64,000 bases of DNA, from the NCBI GenBank assembly GCA_038049695.1, contig CP142455.1, forward strand, positions 30,293,501-30,357,500, read 5' to 3'. The position numbers and the translations under genes were made by a program. The notes under the pieces were generated by a model, which saw only the letters and a list, made by a program, of their open reading frames with translations, had not been told where the DNA came from and made no database searches. Below are positions 22,401-31,716 of the stretch, piece after piece; the stretch's first letter is position 1; each line of letters opens with the position of its first letter. The stretch is from Cinnamomum chago (lineage: Eukaryota; Streptophyta; Magnoliopsida; Laurales; Lauraceae).

Positions 22401-22498
22401 CCGTCTCGGGAAGGTCGGCCTACAGACTCGAAGGGATGGATGGCAAGGAGTTGCCACGACCATGGAACGCCGCCCACCTAAAGAAATATTACTTCTAG
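19418..22498 (+). CDS. Tat element Pol (RT, two RNases H, integrase)
   Basis: Same frame as Gag-protease and continuous with it except for the TAA; no separate start is expected. Domains in order: RT with VCVDFTDLNKACPKDSFPLP and the YIDD catalytic box (near 19868); the RNase H linked to RT (from about 20300); a second, plant-type RNase H (about 20780-21150) with FVDGSS, NNEAEYEALIAGL, FSDSQLV and RHADALA carrying the acidic residues; integrase with an H..C zinc region (near 21470-21580), GLDIVG, VSDNGTQF and GQAEISNK giving D, D, E. No chromodomain follows. The dual RNase H is diagnostic of the Tat clade. The domains show no further stops. Confidence 0.92.
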   Translation, partial: KARRTGIPQTEAVIEEVDKLLDAGAVREVHYPRWLANTVVVKKKTGKWRVCVDFTDLNKACPKDSFPLPKIDQMIDATSGHDRMSFLDAYRGYHQIPLLKSDEEKTSFITPRGIYCYKVMLFGLKNAGATYQRLVTKMFRSQLGRTMEVYIDDMVVKSKKSQDHLADLRQTFSVLRQYQLKLNASKCAFGVGSGKFLGSLVTRRGIEANPEQIAAIQAIQSPTSAKQVQRLTGMAAALNRFISRASDKCRPFFQLLKKSSKSQWTLECDLALEALKRYLSSPPLLSTPSQDEFLYLYLAVSDHALSSVLVRECDGQQHPIYYTSKTLLDAETRYLPLEKLALALISASRKLSHYFQTHTVVVVTEYPLKSLFRKADFSGRISKWAVELGQFDIQYQPRTAIKAQVLADFVVEFTSPSSAPTSLDTELGDSKGDDKADTETEQEQAWGKFLGSAWKVFVDGSSTSKRAGAGVILQSPEGLVIEQALTLDFKASNNEAEYEALIAGLGSAKVLGVRRVAVFSDSQLVTSQLSGDYQARDERMMAYLAHARQLLSQFEKAEVRQIGRESNRHADALASLASAVEAGRRRTVDVGALGRPSIELIPVRQVLCTDLGPSWMDPIVTFLREDKFPEDKTEAHKIRMKAAHFWLSPDGKLYRKPYSGPYLQCVHPSKVEDFLFEIHEGICGSHIGGRPLAYRAISQGYWWPYMQKDAQLYARRCEKCQKFSHSLHQPAQDLSPISSPWPFAQWGLDIVGPLHRTPGNKRWLMVGTDYFTKWIEAEALSSITEHDTKNFVWKNIVTRFGIPKVLVSDNGTQFDSKFFKNFCQGLGIRNLYATPAYPQSNGQAEISNKVVLDGLKKRLDKAKGRWMEELPSVLWAYRTTPRRSTSATPFSLAYGMEAVIPLEVGLPTLRTNLFDQGENEMNLARELDLAEERREAASVRLAAYQQQLSRGYNQKVKERRFSVGELVLKKALPADKDPNEGKLAPNWLGPYKVVSVSGRSAYRLEGMDGKELPRPWNAAHLKKYYF

Positions 22499-22573
22499 TT
22501 GTATTCAAAAAATTATTGATCAATAAAGAAGAACCTGTTGACAGATCTGCCTTATGTCTCTTCGGTCTCCCAT

Positions 22574-22775
22574 GGATCCGGCCCTCGTGCCATCCTCCTT
22601 GAGTTCGGTCACAGGGCCAACTCCGCAAGGATCCGGCCCTCGTGCCATCCTCCTTAAGTTCGGCCACAGGGCCAACTCCGCAAGGATCCGGCCCTCGTGC
22701 CATCCTCCTTGAGTTCGGCCACAGGGCCAACTCCGCAAGGATCCGGCCCTCGCGCCATCCTCTTTGAGTTCGGAC
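22574..22775 (+). repeat. 55-bp tandem repeat downstream of Tat pol
   Basis: Units starting GGATCCGGCCCTCG at 22574, 22629, 22684 and 22739, the last one partial: about 3.6 copies with few mismatches. It lies between the pol stop and the 3' end of the antisense gene. Tandem repeats in this region are common in Tat relatives. Confidence 0.93.
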
Positions 22776-23208
22776 CAGCTCCCTACAGCTGTGTCCGTCA
22801 CAGCAACCCCGGACACACAGGCCGTCTGCGAAGGCACGGAGTTCGGCCTACACCCCAGCTTGGCCCACACCTCTCTAGTCGCCAAAGAATGTTCGCCAAA
22901 AATAAAGATACAACCCCAGCCCTTCAGAACCCGAGCTATTTGCAAAACCCTTCCTAAAAGGCATTCCTCCCGAGAAGAACATCTTTAAGACCTAGCCATT
23001 GGCCTGGGGGCAGCCTAGTGGTGGGATAGGAATTCAGACGCTTTACCGACCTCCAGGACTTGTGAATTTTTGCATCAAATCATCCACATACCAGTGCCAA
23101 GAAAGAACAAAGAAGGGAGACAACAAGATGGAAGAAGATCTTTTCATTGATCAAAAAGTATGATTACAAGATTCCTATACACTTAAAGAGAGAAAATTCC
23201 TAAAAAGT

Positions 23209-25676
23209 CTACTCCTTGGGCGCCGCCTTATTAGTCTCCGGCTCTGGAGGCGCAGAAGAATTGGGGGCATCATGAGCAGTTGGAGGAGCTGCAGGGGGAG
23301 CCTGGGCCGCCTCAACTTCAGCAAGGGTCGGAGAAGGAGGAGGAGCGCCTTGGACCTCGGCCAGGGTCGGGGAAGGAGGAGGAGCGCCTTGGACTTCGAC
23401 AGGTGTCAGAGGCGGAGGAGGGGCGGTAGAGACTTCGGCCGAAGCCCCAGGAGGGTTGGAGCCAGGCTCTGGCTCTGAGCCTACTGTCGCAGGTCGGAAC
23501 TGAGGAAGATCCGAAAAGATGGGATGGTCCTCAGAGACCCCATACTTAAGAAGGGCCGCCTTGCACCCCATCTCAAACAGCAATGGGCTCAGATTTGTGA
23601 TCTGAGCCAGGTACTCCTCCGACGCCCAATCCACCCCGTCCTGGTAAGCCTTTGCGGCCTGATCTCGCAGGATGGATTCGGCATCGGCCCGCTCTTTCCT
23701 GGAGGCCTCGAGCTCAGCCTCTTTCTTGACCAGTTCGCCTTGCTTCTCGGCGACCTCGACCTCTTTCTTGACAAGCTCGGCCTCCATCTCGACGAGCTCA
23801 ACCTCCAGTCGGGACGCCTTCCTCGCCTTTTCGTCCGCAGCGCCCCTCAGATTCTTATTCTCGCCCCGCAACTTGATGATTTCAGCCTTCGCTGCTTGCT
23901 GATCCGTTGCGTGTTGGGCGATTTTCTCCTCCGCCTTCTTCAGTTCGGCCGCGCTGGCCTCCAGTGCGCTCCCTAGCTTCTTCCTCTCCTTCTCTAGCCC
24001 GGCGATGTGGGCAGCTCTTTCTGCCTGCCTCTCCATCAGTACTTGAAGCTTCTGCGCGTTCTGCGAAAAGGATAGAAACGATGAGAAGGTCGGATCGGAT
24101 GACCAAGAAGCGAGGATTTTAGAAATAGGGAAGAAAAGCTACCTCGAGCGACGCCCTCAACGTCTGATGGAGTAAAGCCGGAGTCCCGGCTTTCCTGTGC
24201 CTTTCCATGTCCTGGGGGAGGGCGCATCCCCGGGCGAGGGCCACGACCGACTCCCAACTGCTCCCCAGCTGCTCCCCCACTGTCATAGGCTGGTTGGGGT
24301 TGAGGTCGAAGTTGGGCCTCCAAGGAACCGGCGTGGAGCGCTCGGGCTCCGGTTCCGCTGACTGGGGCCTCCCCCCCTCGCCCGCCAGGCGCGGCCTCTT
24401 CTCGGGAGGAGGCCTCTCGCCCTCCTTTCCGGCGGCCACGGACCGAGGCCGGGCTTCCTTCTGCGGCGGAGGAGGCGGAGTCTCCTTCCCAGGTTCCACC
24501 ACCCGCGGCCTGCTGTCTCGGGGCGGGCGAGTTTCCTTCGGCTGCCGGAGGGCCCCGGAAGGCTCCCCCGACTTCCCCTTTGAAGACTTGGCCGCGGGAA
24601 CGCCCGCTGCTCCCGATGAGCCGAGAGGGGCGGCGGGGGCGGAACCCTGGGCGGCACCCGACCCACTTGGGACGTGCTTAAGGGCGGCCGGGGCTTGGCC
24701 GACAAAAATCATAGCCCCCAGGTCCTTCAAAACGGGGCGCGGCTTGTCCATTTGTTCCCCTTCTGCTCCTACGTGGTCTCGGGGAGGACTGTCGCCGATA
24801 ACTATTGGGTCCTGCGGATCCGTGGTTTGACCACTAGTCTCGGCAGGCTCAGGCACGTCTCCCCCAGATGGCGCGAGAAGGATCTTGGCAGTCTTCCTGG
24901 TGTAAGACTGATACCGAGGTTGGTAGCCGAACAGAGAGAAGGCCGCCCGATCGTGGTGACCGTGGTAGCGCTGAATCTTCTCTAGCCACGCGTCGTTGCG
25001 CTTCCACTTGTCGAAACCGGCTTCTCTCCTCCTCTTCTGAATGCCTGCGCAGGAAAAGGGGCAGGGGCGTCAGGTCGGCATAATAACAGGCAAAGGCAAA
25101 GTGAGCTCAAATCTACAGGGACGGGCATTTACTAGGGGGCGTCCCAGGTTTTCGTGGAACTTGGATCCTCCGGTCCTCCTCGGTCTCGGGCCCCCCGAAC
25201 TCCCAGTTCCCCGAGACCAAAAAGCGGTCGTCTCCAGCGTATTTGGTGGAGTCTTCCAGGGCGTTCACCAGGGGGCGGCGCCTGGCCTTGACCCGAAGAT
25301 AGTATGCGTCCTCGGTCCCCGAGGCCTTGCAGATGTCGTAGACATCTTCTATGTCATGCACGCTAAGGCTGATGTCCAAGATCCAGTTCAGCTCGGTCAC
25401 GCCCATTATTATTTTGAAGCCATTTGGCATTAACTGGAAGGGGCAGAGGTTCCACGCATGGAGGCAGGACCAGAGAAGTGGGTGAATGGGGAACCTGACC
25501 CCCCCTTCGCACACTGCCAGCAAAGGGAAGGGCATCCACTCCTTGAAGGTGGCAAAACCCTCAAGGGAACCCCGGAAATCACATGTCTTCACCAAGACAT
25601 CCTCTGGGATCCCAAATTTTGCCCTAAAAGCCTCTAGAGCTGCAGGGCTCTCTAGCCAGTGGCTGTAGATTCCCAT
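23209..25676 (-). CDS. Spliced antisense gene of the Tat element
   Basis: Three minus-strand exons join in frame: 25133-25676 (544 bp, ATG 25674-25676, donor CTA|GTAAAT), 24143-25044 (902 bp, acceptor TGCGCAG, donor GAG|GTAGCT) and 23209-24060 (852 bp, acceptor TTCGCAG, stop TAG). They total 765 residues. Exon 1 has FPIHPLLWSCLHAWNL and QLMPNGFKIIMG, resembling the plant gypsy antisense family (Pfam Transposase_28 type). Exon 2 has RRREAGFDKWKRN and then a Pro/basic-rich region. Exon 3 is a long Glu/Lys/Ala coiled coil (KKAEEKIAQ, VEMEAELVKKEVEV) with a Pro-rich tail of repeated PPPSPTLAEVQGA. Antisense frames are known in the Tat clade; their role is unresolved. No frame-breaking lesion is seen. 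A TATA box lies about 300 bases upstream. Confidence 0.82.
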
Positions 25677-25981
25677 TTTCTTGGAACAAAAGAGAAGAAG
25701 ATAACAGATGAAAGGGAACGAGGGCTGGAAAGGCCTAAGGGACTAAAAATCTGAGAAATCGCAGAAGAAAAAGGGGTACAGAAAGGTAAGGAAAGCAAGA
25801 AGCAGAACTCACAGGAAAGGCGAAGGAGATGGCAGAGGACGGAAGGGCGAGAAACGGAAGGCAGAAGGCGGAGTCTCCGAGTTCGGTGATCTTCTGGCTG
25901 GGGCTGAGTTGCAGCAGAGTGTTCGTAAGATCTCCTTCAAATTAACAGCTAGGGTAAGAGAGAAGGAAAAAGGGGCGAGCT

Positions 25982-25990
25982 CCTTTTATA
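25982..25990 (-). promoter_or_regulatory. TATA box for the antisense gene
   Basis: The minus strand reads TATAAAAGG, close to a plant consensus, 306 bases before the antisense ATG. Transcription would start near 25955, leaving a leader of about 280 bases. The box lies in the internal region, outside the 3' LTR. Confidence 0.55.
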
Positions 25991-26312
25991 AAGGAGCGCC
26001 CCCTCATAATTACCACGCGTCGTGTCACTTCGACTTCGGCGCCCTACCAGACAAAAGGCTCCACGTGGCAGCGACGATCTGTATTCCGCCATGCCTCTGG
26101 TACGACTTTAATCGCCTCGGGCATATGAAACGGCGCTCTCCACATCCGCCGTAGCGAAGCAATCATGGCATTCTATTTATTGCCTAGGACAAACGAAGAG
26201 GCGCCATAATGAGGACATTTCTAAGGCGGAATACGATAAGACGACCCCGTCACATCCTAGTCTTAGCTCCCGACCTCGAAGGAAATCCGAAATCAGGGAG
26301 CTAGGAGGCAAT

Positions 26313-26989
26313 TGTGTGGGGACATTCCGTGATCGTGGATTTAGGTGGGGCCACCATCCGGTCTCGGTCTATCCGTGATCTCGGTATCATCCAAGGTCGG
26401 CTGTAGCGCCATCTCGGGCAGCCCTGGACGGGTCCCAGTGATTACATCACGAGTCCCGAGCTCGGCTTTGACCTCAGCCGAGCTCGGCCTCCTACCACTC
26501 AATCATAAATGCCGCCATTAATGCACTGCCAAGAAGTGATCGGCAAACTGACAACAAAGTGGGCGCCGGATCTACGCAAGGAGCATGCCTTATCTAAAGT
26601 CATGTCCATAGGCAAGGAGAGCTGGTCCGATGGGACATCCCCTTTTTACCTACCCCCACTCAGGAGATGAGAGTACATTGAGATGGGACTCCCGTCCCCT
26701 CAAGGAGACAGTCCGAATGATGGCTTTCACGTATATATATATGGCATGAGAAAGAACCATGCAGGTACGAGAACCCTCCTCTCCCAGAACTCTCTTTCTC
26801 CATTCTCTCAGTTCCTACACTAACTTGAGCGTCGGAGGGCCTTCGGCTACCCACAGCCAGGGTCTCTGACCGTTGTTTCTTCCCTTTCAGGTCATCCGAG
26901 GCTTAATCCTTTCCCTTCATCTTCCCTAAATCCTCAAATCAGGAGCTTAATCCTCCATTAACTAAGTTCGTAATTTTTAGGCACTTACA
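26313..26989 (+). repeat. 3' LTR of the Tat element
   Basis: 677 bp, TGTGTGGGG to CTTACA, preceded by the purine-rich CAGGGAGCTAGGAGG. It is followed by target duplication CTTTC at 26990-26994. Confidence 0.96.
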
Positions 26990-27506
<517 letters not shown>

Positions 27507-27698
27507 CTGCCTAGGGCAATACATGAAAACTATCGTAACGAAATCACATAAAATATATAGTTAAAAATTCTAAGATAAGAAGAAAATATATGCCCCAAAG
27601 AAAGCAAAAGCAACCGCGCAGGAGTAAACAAGAAAATAAAATGCATTTAAAAAAACGATAGACCACTAGAATAATAAATCCCAAAAAAGCAGAAGGGA

Positions 27699-27742
<44 letters not shown>

Positions 27743-28221
27743 ACTTCAGTGATTTCAGTAAAAAAGGAAAGAAAGAAAAGAAAGGAAAAACCCTTAACCT
27801 ACTCCAAAATGGGCAAACTAGAATTGGAACCCTTCCAGAAACACCCTTGTTTATGACCACCATGGTCTTGTGTTTTGGGTTGGCTATATAAATTCTAATT
27901 CTCCATTCTGGTCATCCTAATTCAAATCCTCATAAAAGTTGCATGTTTTCAAATTCACATTAATGTTTATAAATAAAAACAATCGGACCCTTCTAGCATT
28001 TTCTCAACTTGGCAAATAAGAAGTCACTATACCTGGTACAAGGGGCGGTGCCTCAAAGAAGATTAGGCCCTCATCTTGAATATTATATCCACACAAGTTC
28101 AAGCATAATTACAACTTACAAGTATACCTAAGCCTTCCTCCCGTTTCGTTTTTCTTTTTCATATATATCATTTACTTTAAGATCCAGCCATGATAAATTT
28201 AACACATTAAACTTAAGCAAC
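27507..28221 (-). other. Thiolase copy A intron 1 remnant and intergenic
   Basis: Similarity to copy B intron 1 continues to about 27866 (around GACCACCATGG) and then stops, which marks the right boundary of the shared block. It contains the GT/GA microsatellite and the start of an exon-like frame (MVVINKGVSGRVPILVC on the minus strand, 27790-27863). Beyond 27870 no gene is recognised. Confidence 0.6.
27699..27741. repeat. (GT)n(GA)n microsatellite
   Basis: About 6 GT units followed by about 15 GA units. It is orthologous by position to 53413-53462 in the duplicated block, where repeat numbers differ. Confidence 0.95.
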
Positions 28222-28426
28222 CACTACACCAAAAATCGGAAATTGGAATGGAAAAGCGTTCCTAATCCTTCCGTTCCTAATCCGTTAAAGTGTTCCAATT
28301 TCCGTTCCAATTTGGTACCAACCGTTCCTAATCCAAATTGGAACGGAAATTGGAACACTTTAACGGATTAGGAACGAAAGGATTAGGAACGCTTTTCCGT
28401 TCCAATTTCTGATTTTTGGTGTAGTG
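28222..28426. mobile_element. CACTA foldback MITE, 205 bp
   Basis: Begins CACTACACCAAAAATC and ends with its reverse complement GATTTTTGGTGTAGTG. It is flanked by the 3-bp duplication AAC at 28219-28221 and 28427-28429. Nearly the whole element is one hairpin: arms of about 95 bases with a short loop near GGTACCAA. CACTA ends and a 3-bp duplication define the superfamily. No coding capacity. Confidence 0.92.
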
Positions 28427-28429
28427 AAC

Positions 28430-30226
28430 CATTTTGCATCCCTTCATATTCACATTTAAAAAGGGATACCTGCGGAAACTTGTGACTGTTAAATATAATT
28501 TGTTTGCTGCAAATTAAAAAAATCAACAAGTTAGTATAAAAAATCTGATTTAATTATATACAATAAGTGAAAAATAAAAAAAAGAAATCTTAAAAACCTA
28601 ATTAAGCACATGAGAATTGAGGGGACAAATTCTGAGTTTAAACTGATGGGTTGAGACATATGAAAGCTGGACACCATAATGGGGTACAAACATAGAAGAA
28701 AAAAAATTATAATTTGAAAAAGTTATAACTATGGTTTCAGTTTACTCAACACCAATATTATGCCTCTCAAAATGTTATAAAAGATATATACATAGGGCCA
28801 TGATGTTTTTTAAAGGTAAATTAATGCACTTGCACCCTCACCCAGGGGGTGTGATGATGAGCAATTACTGGGTCACGATAGTGCAATAACTACATCTCCA
28901 CAAAAAGAAAAAAAAATCTAGTCAAAATCCATGCTTTCTAGGATGCTAAAGTCCCAGGAGAGGTCAACCTTGTAGTTTATTTGTCGAATTGTGCACTCTC
29001 CTTCTCTCCAGCAATGCACCAAACAAAAATTACAGACCCAGCCATGGAATCAGCGGAGGTTGCAATCAGGTGAATAATTTTGCACCTGTGGTTCACTTCT
29101 TGGTGAGCTAGACCAGTGAATCAAAACGGGCTTCTCTAAATTTTGCCTTCCACCAACTCATTCAGTATTCACAATTGGATTTCCCTGCTTCAACCAAAGA
29201 TAACATGTACAATCACCATATGAAGTTGATGACTTCAAACGAATGTTGAATATCATGCAAATTTATGTAATATGTGGGATACTGATTCACATGGGCTTTG
29301 TTTTGATCCAATGGCAGGCTAAAAGACCAAAATAAATAAAAATAAAGAAATAAAGAGTCTGAGCAGGTCAGGTTGCGAAAGTGTTGGTGCTTAAGCATTC
29401 TGCATTTGAGCTTAATTTGTAAACCATGGTACACTTACAACTAATATCATCCTTTGAGATGCAAGTATAGATATAGACAAAGTTTTGCGTCTACTGCAAT
29501 AGAGGAATAAATCACTGAACAATATGCAGAAACAAGAAGTAGGTGTCCATATCATACTTCTGCTACAACCTGTGATAACTACCATCAACTCAGAAATCAA
29601 CATAACAAGTCTTTCATGGATGATAGATTATATGGTTCCCAAAATTCTTTTGTGCTCTTTATGGATGAAACAAGTAAAAAAAATTTGTTCATACATATCA
29701 GACTGAACATTGAAAATACTAACTTTTTTTCATAACAGCAGATGCAAGATTGTTTTTTGTTCCTGCACATTTAAATTTTCCTCTTGAAATCTTTGTCGAT
29801 ACTCTATATTATCTTCAAGAGTGTTTGAAGAATTGAACACTTTATGGAACTTGGTATCATCACGACCTGGAATCACTGTTGGAAGACCGACAACCACATA
29901 CATACTGAAAACCCACAAACTTTACAAAATCCACGAGCTACCATATGCAAATACCAGGTTATCATTGGAAGCAGGAAGTAGGAAAAATTTTGGTATGACA
30001 ACCCAAGCTCCTTTTTTTTTTTTTTTTTTTTTAAACTTCTGCTGCCATGTATATATTTGATGACAACGACAAGTGACAACCCCCTATTATTTCCCTGCAT
30101 CATCATCTTCATTTAAGTCTCATCTCCCATATATTCCCGGCACATTTTCGTAAGTACCATTTGTTGAAAAGAAACATAACACAGTATGCAGGTTTTCAGA
30201 CAATGCCCTGAAACATTAAGTCTCAG
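28430..30226. other. Intergenic or intronic, no gene assigned
   Basis: AT-rich. The longest sensible minus-strand frame, near 29739-29918 (PGRDDTKFHKVFNSSN), has no recognised domain and no supported splice partners. A T run is at 30012-30032. Nothing else is supported. Confidence 0.45.
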
Positions 30227-30234
30227 ATGAGAAA

Positions 30235-30810
30235 TAGGGCCGGACCTGAATTTTTCAGGCCCAGGGCAAGAGTAAAAGTTAGGCCTCTTCAGCCATCATA
30301 TATGATAATATCATTGGTGGGTCCCACTGATGTGAAAAATTGGCAATAGGTTGATGATGCCCAAGTATAACTATTTGAAAAAAAAGAGAAGAAAGAAAAC
30401 TCAGACCAGAATTTAAACATCATATATGGGGAATTAAAAATCATTGGTGGGCCCCACTAACAAATGAGAAGAACGGGTGTAGGGCTGAAGGCTTGATGAT
30501 CTATTTGTATAAAAAAAAAGCCCTAAATCATCCCAACACTAGACCAGATTCTCCTAGAATTTCAGCCATCAAATATAAAATATCATTGGTGGGCCCCTCT
30601 GATGGATGCTCAAATAAGTGATGCAATAAGCATTCTCAGATGATTTAATGATGGGTCTATTGATGCCCAGGACGATGGAATCCATTGGATGAGCCCTGCC
30701 CTCACCAAATGATTGAAAAAAAAAAAAAAAAAGTAGAAGGGATTTTGGGCCCCCTCAAAAAATGGGCCCGGGGCAAGGGCACTTACAGCCCTTGCCCAGG
30801 GCCGGCCCTG
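30235..30810. mobile_element. Non-autonomous hAT element
   Basis: Termini TAGGGCCGGACCTG and, reversed, CAGGGCCGGCCCTG, with an 8-bp target duplication ATGAGAAA at 30227-30234 and 30811-30818. The 576-bp body has no transposase. It carries three spaced copies of a block around ATCATTGGTGGG.CCC preceded by CATCA.ATAT (near 30295, 30420 and 30570). The terminal sequence and 8-bp duplication fit hAT. Confidence 0.88.
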
Positions 30811-31033
30811 ATGAGAAAATTGCCATCAACAATATCAGCATCTCTTTTGTATTCTTAATCATCAAAATTGCTTATATCAAACATGTTTCTACCAAGTGCA
30901 AATGAGTTGTTTAAGGAAAACTTTGTTATTCTAGAACAACATTGGGTGTCTGGTTTTTGCTTGTTGGCCCTGGCCAAAATCTCAAGCCCATTTGCAGTGA
31001 GGAGGTAACATTTTCCAACCTCACTTCTTTCAG

Positions 31034-31149
31034 GTTTGCTCCTTGGAGTTTCGGTAATTGGTGATGCAGACCATTGGACTGAGAATTGTATGGGTGATGA
31101 GTGGAGATTTCACTGCAGCTTAAGGAGTGGCATCAGCTTTAGTAGATAC
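31034..31149 (+). other. Exon-like frame interrupted by the copia insertion, left part
   Basis: After a possible acceptor CTTTCAG (31027-31033) the plus strand is open (LLLGVSVIGDADHW...) to the copia insertion site. The same frame continues on the far side at 38797 (...SMPLINPMLICSVMAHN) to a stop near 38975, about 96 codons in total. The minus strand is also partly open. I recognise no family, so this may be a host exon or chance. Confidence 0.25.
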
Positions 31150-31676
31150 TGTTGGACAAAACACTGCACATGACTTCTTCTAGAAAACCCTACAAGTATC
31201 TCTCTTGTTGACTTTTTGCTTTAACATATCTCAGCTATTCTAGAAAGAACCACTACAAAAGTGATGTAGAAGAACCTCCATGAACCCACTTACACTTTAT
31301 AGAAGAAGTCAAAACCGACTTCATGTGTGGTTTAAAATGAGCCCACGTGGGCCATCTCCCATCCACTTGAGGATGCATCCACCGACCTGGCCACAACTAT
31401 AAATAAGAGCCTTGCCTCATTTGCAAGTCAAGTGACACATACAACTGAAGTGAAAGTGAAGAAGTGTGAAGTGAGTGTAGAGTTAGACACACAACAATGT
31501 GTAGTAAGAAATTGTAGTAAGTGTCTTATTTTAGTGAGTGTATTGAGTAAAGAGTGTTTAGTGAGTGTGCAGTGAGTGAGTTTCTTGCTTGTTCTTAGTG
31601 AAATTTGTATTTTATAATTAAGCTGTAGCTATTTTGTATTTTCCATTGTCTAAGCTATCGAAGCAATCTTCCAACA
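31150..31676 (+). repeat. 5' LTR of the copia element
   Basis: 527 bp, TGTTGGAC to TTCCAACA. A possible TATA-like CTATAAATAAGAG lies at about 31398-31410. It differs from the 3' LTR by about 10 substitutions plus a 2-bp and a 1-bp indel. Confidence 0.94.
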
Positions 31677-31679
31677 AAG

Positions 31680-31692
31680 TGGTATCAGAGCC
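31680..31692 (+). other. Primer binding site of the copia element
   Basis: TGGTATCAGAGCC, complementary to the 3' end of initiator tRNA-Met, three bases after the LTR. Confidence 0.9.
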
Positions 31693-31716
31693 AGGTTCTC
31701 CTACAAGCAGTGATGG

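Larger units (their letters stand above)
15858..26989 (+). mobile_element. Full-length Ty3/gypsy Tat-lineage retrotransposon
   Basis: An 11,132-bp element bounded by two 677-bp LTRs that begin TGTGTGGGGACATT and end TAGGCACTTACA. The 5-bp target duplication CTTTC lies at 15853-15857 and 26990-26994, and the uninterrupted site is visible in copy B near 52717-52721. Order: LTR, primer binding site, gag-protease, RT-RNase H, a second RNase H, integrase, a 55-bp tandem repeat, a spliced antisense gene, LTR. The second RNase H and the antisense gene place it in the Tat clade (Retand/Ogre-like). One in-frame stop separates protease from RT. Ten substitutions between the LTRs indicate a fairly recent insertion. 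Confidence 0.95.

Noticed and set aside
24207-24830. Plus-strand frame of 207 codons in the Tat element
   Set aside because: It is the complement of exon 2 of the antisense gene, which has better splice, motif and family support.
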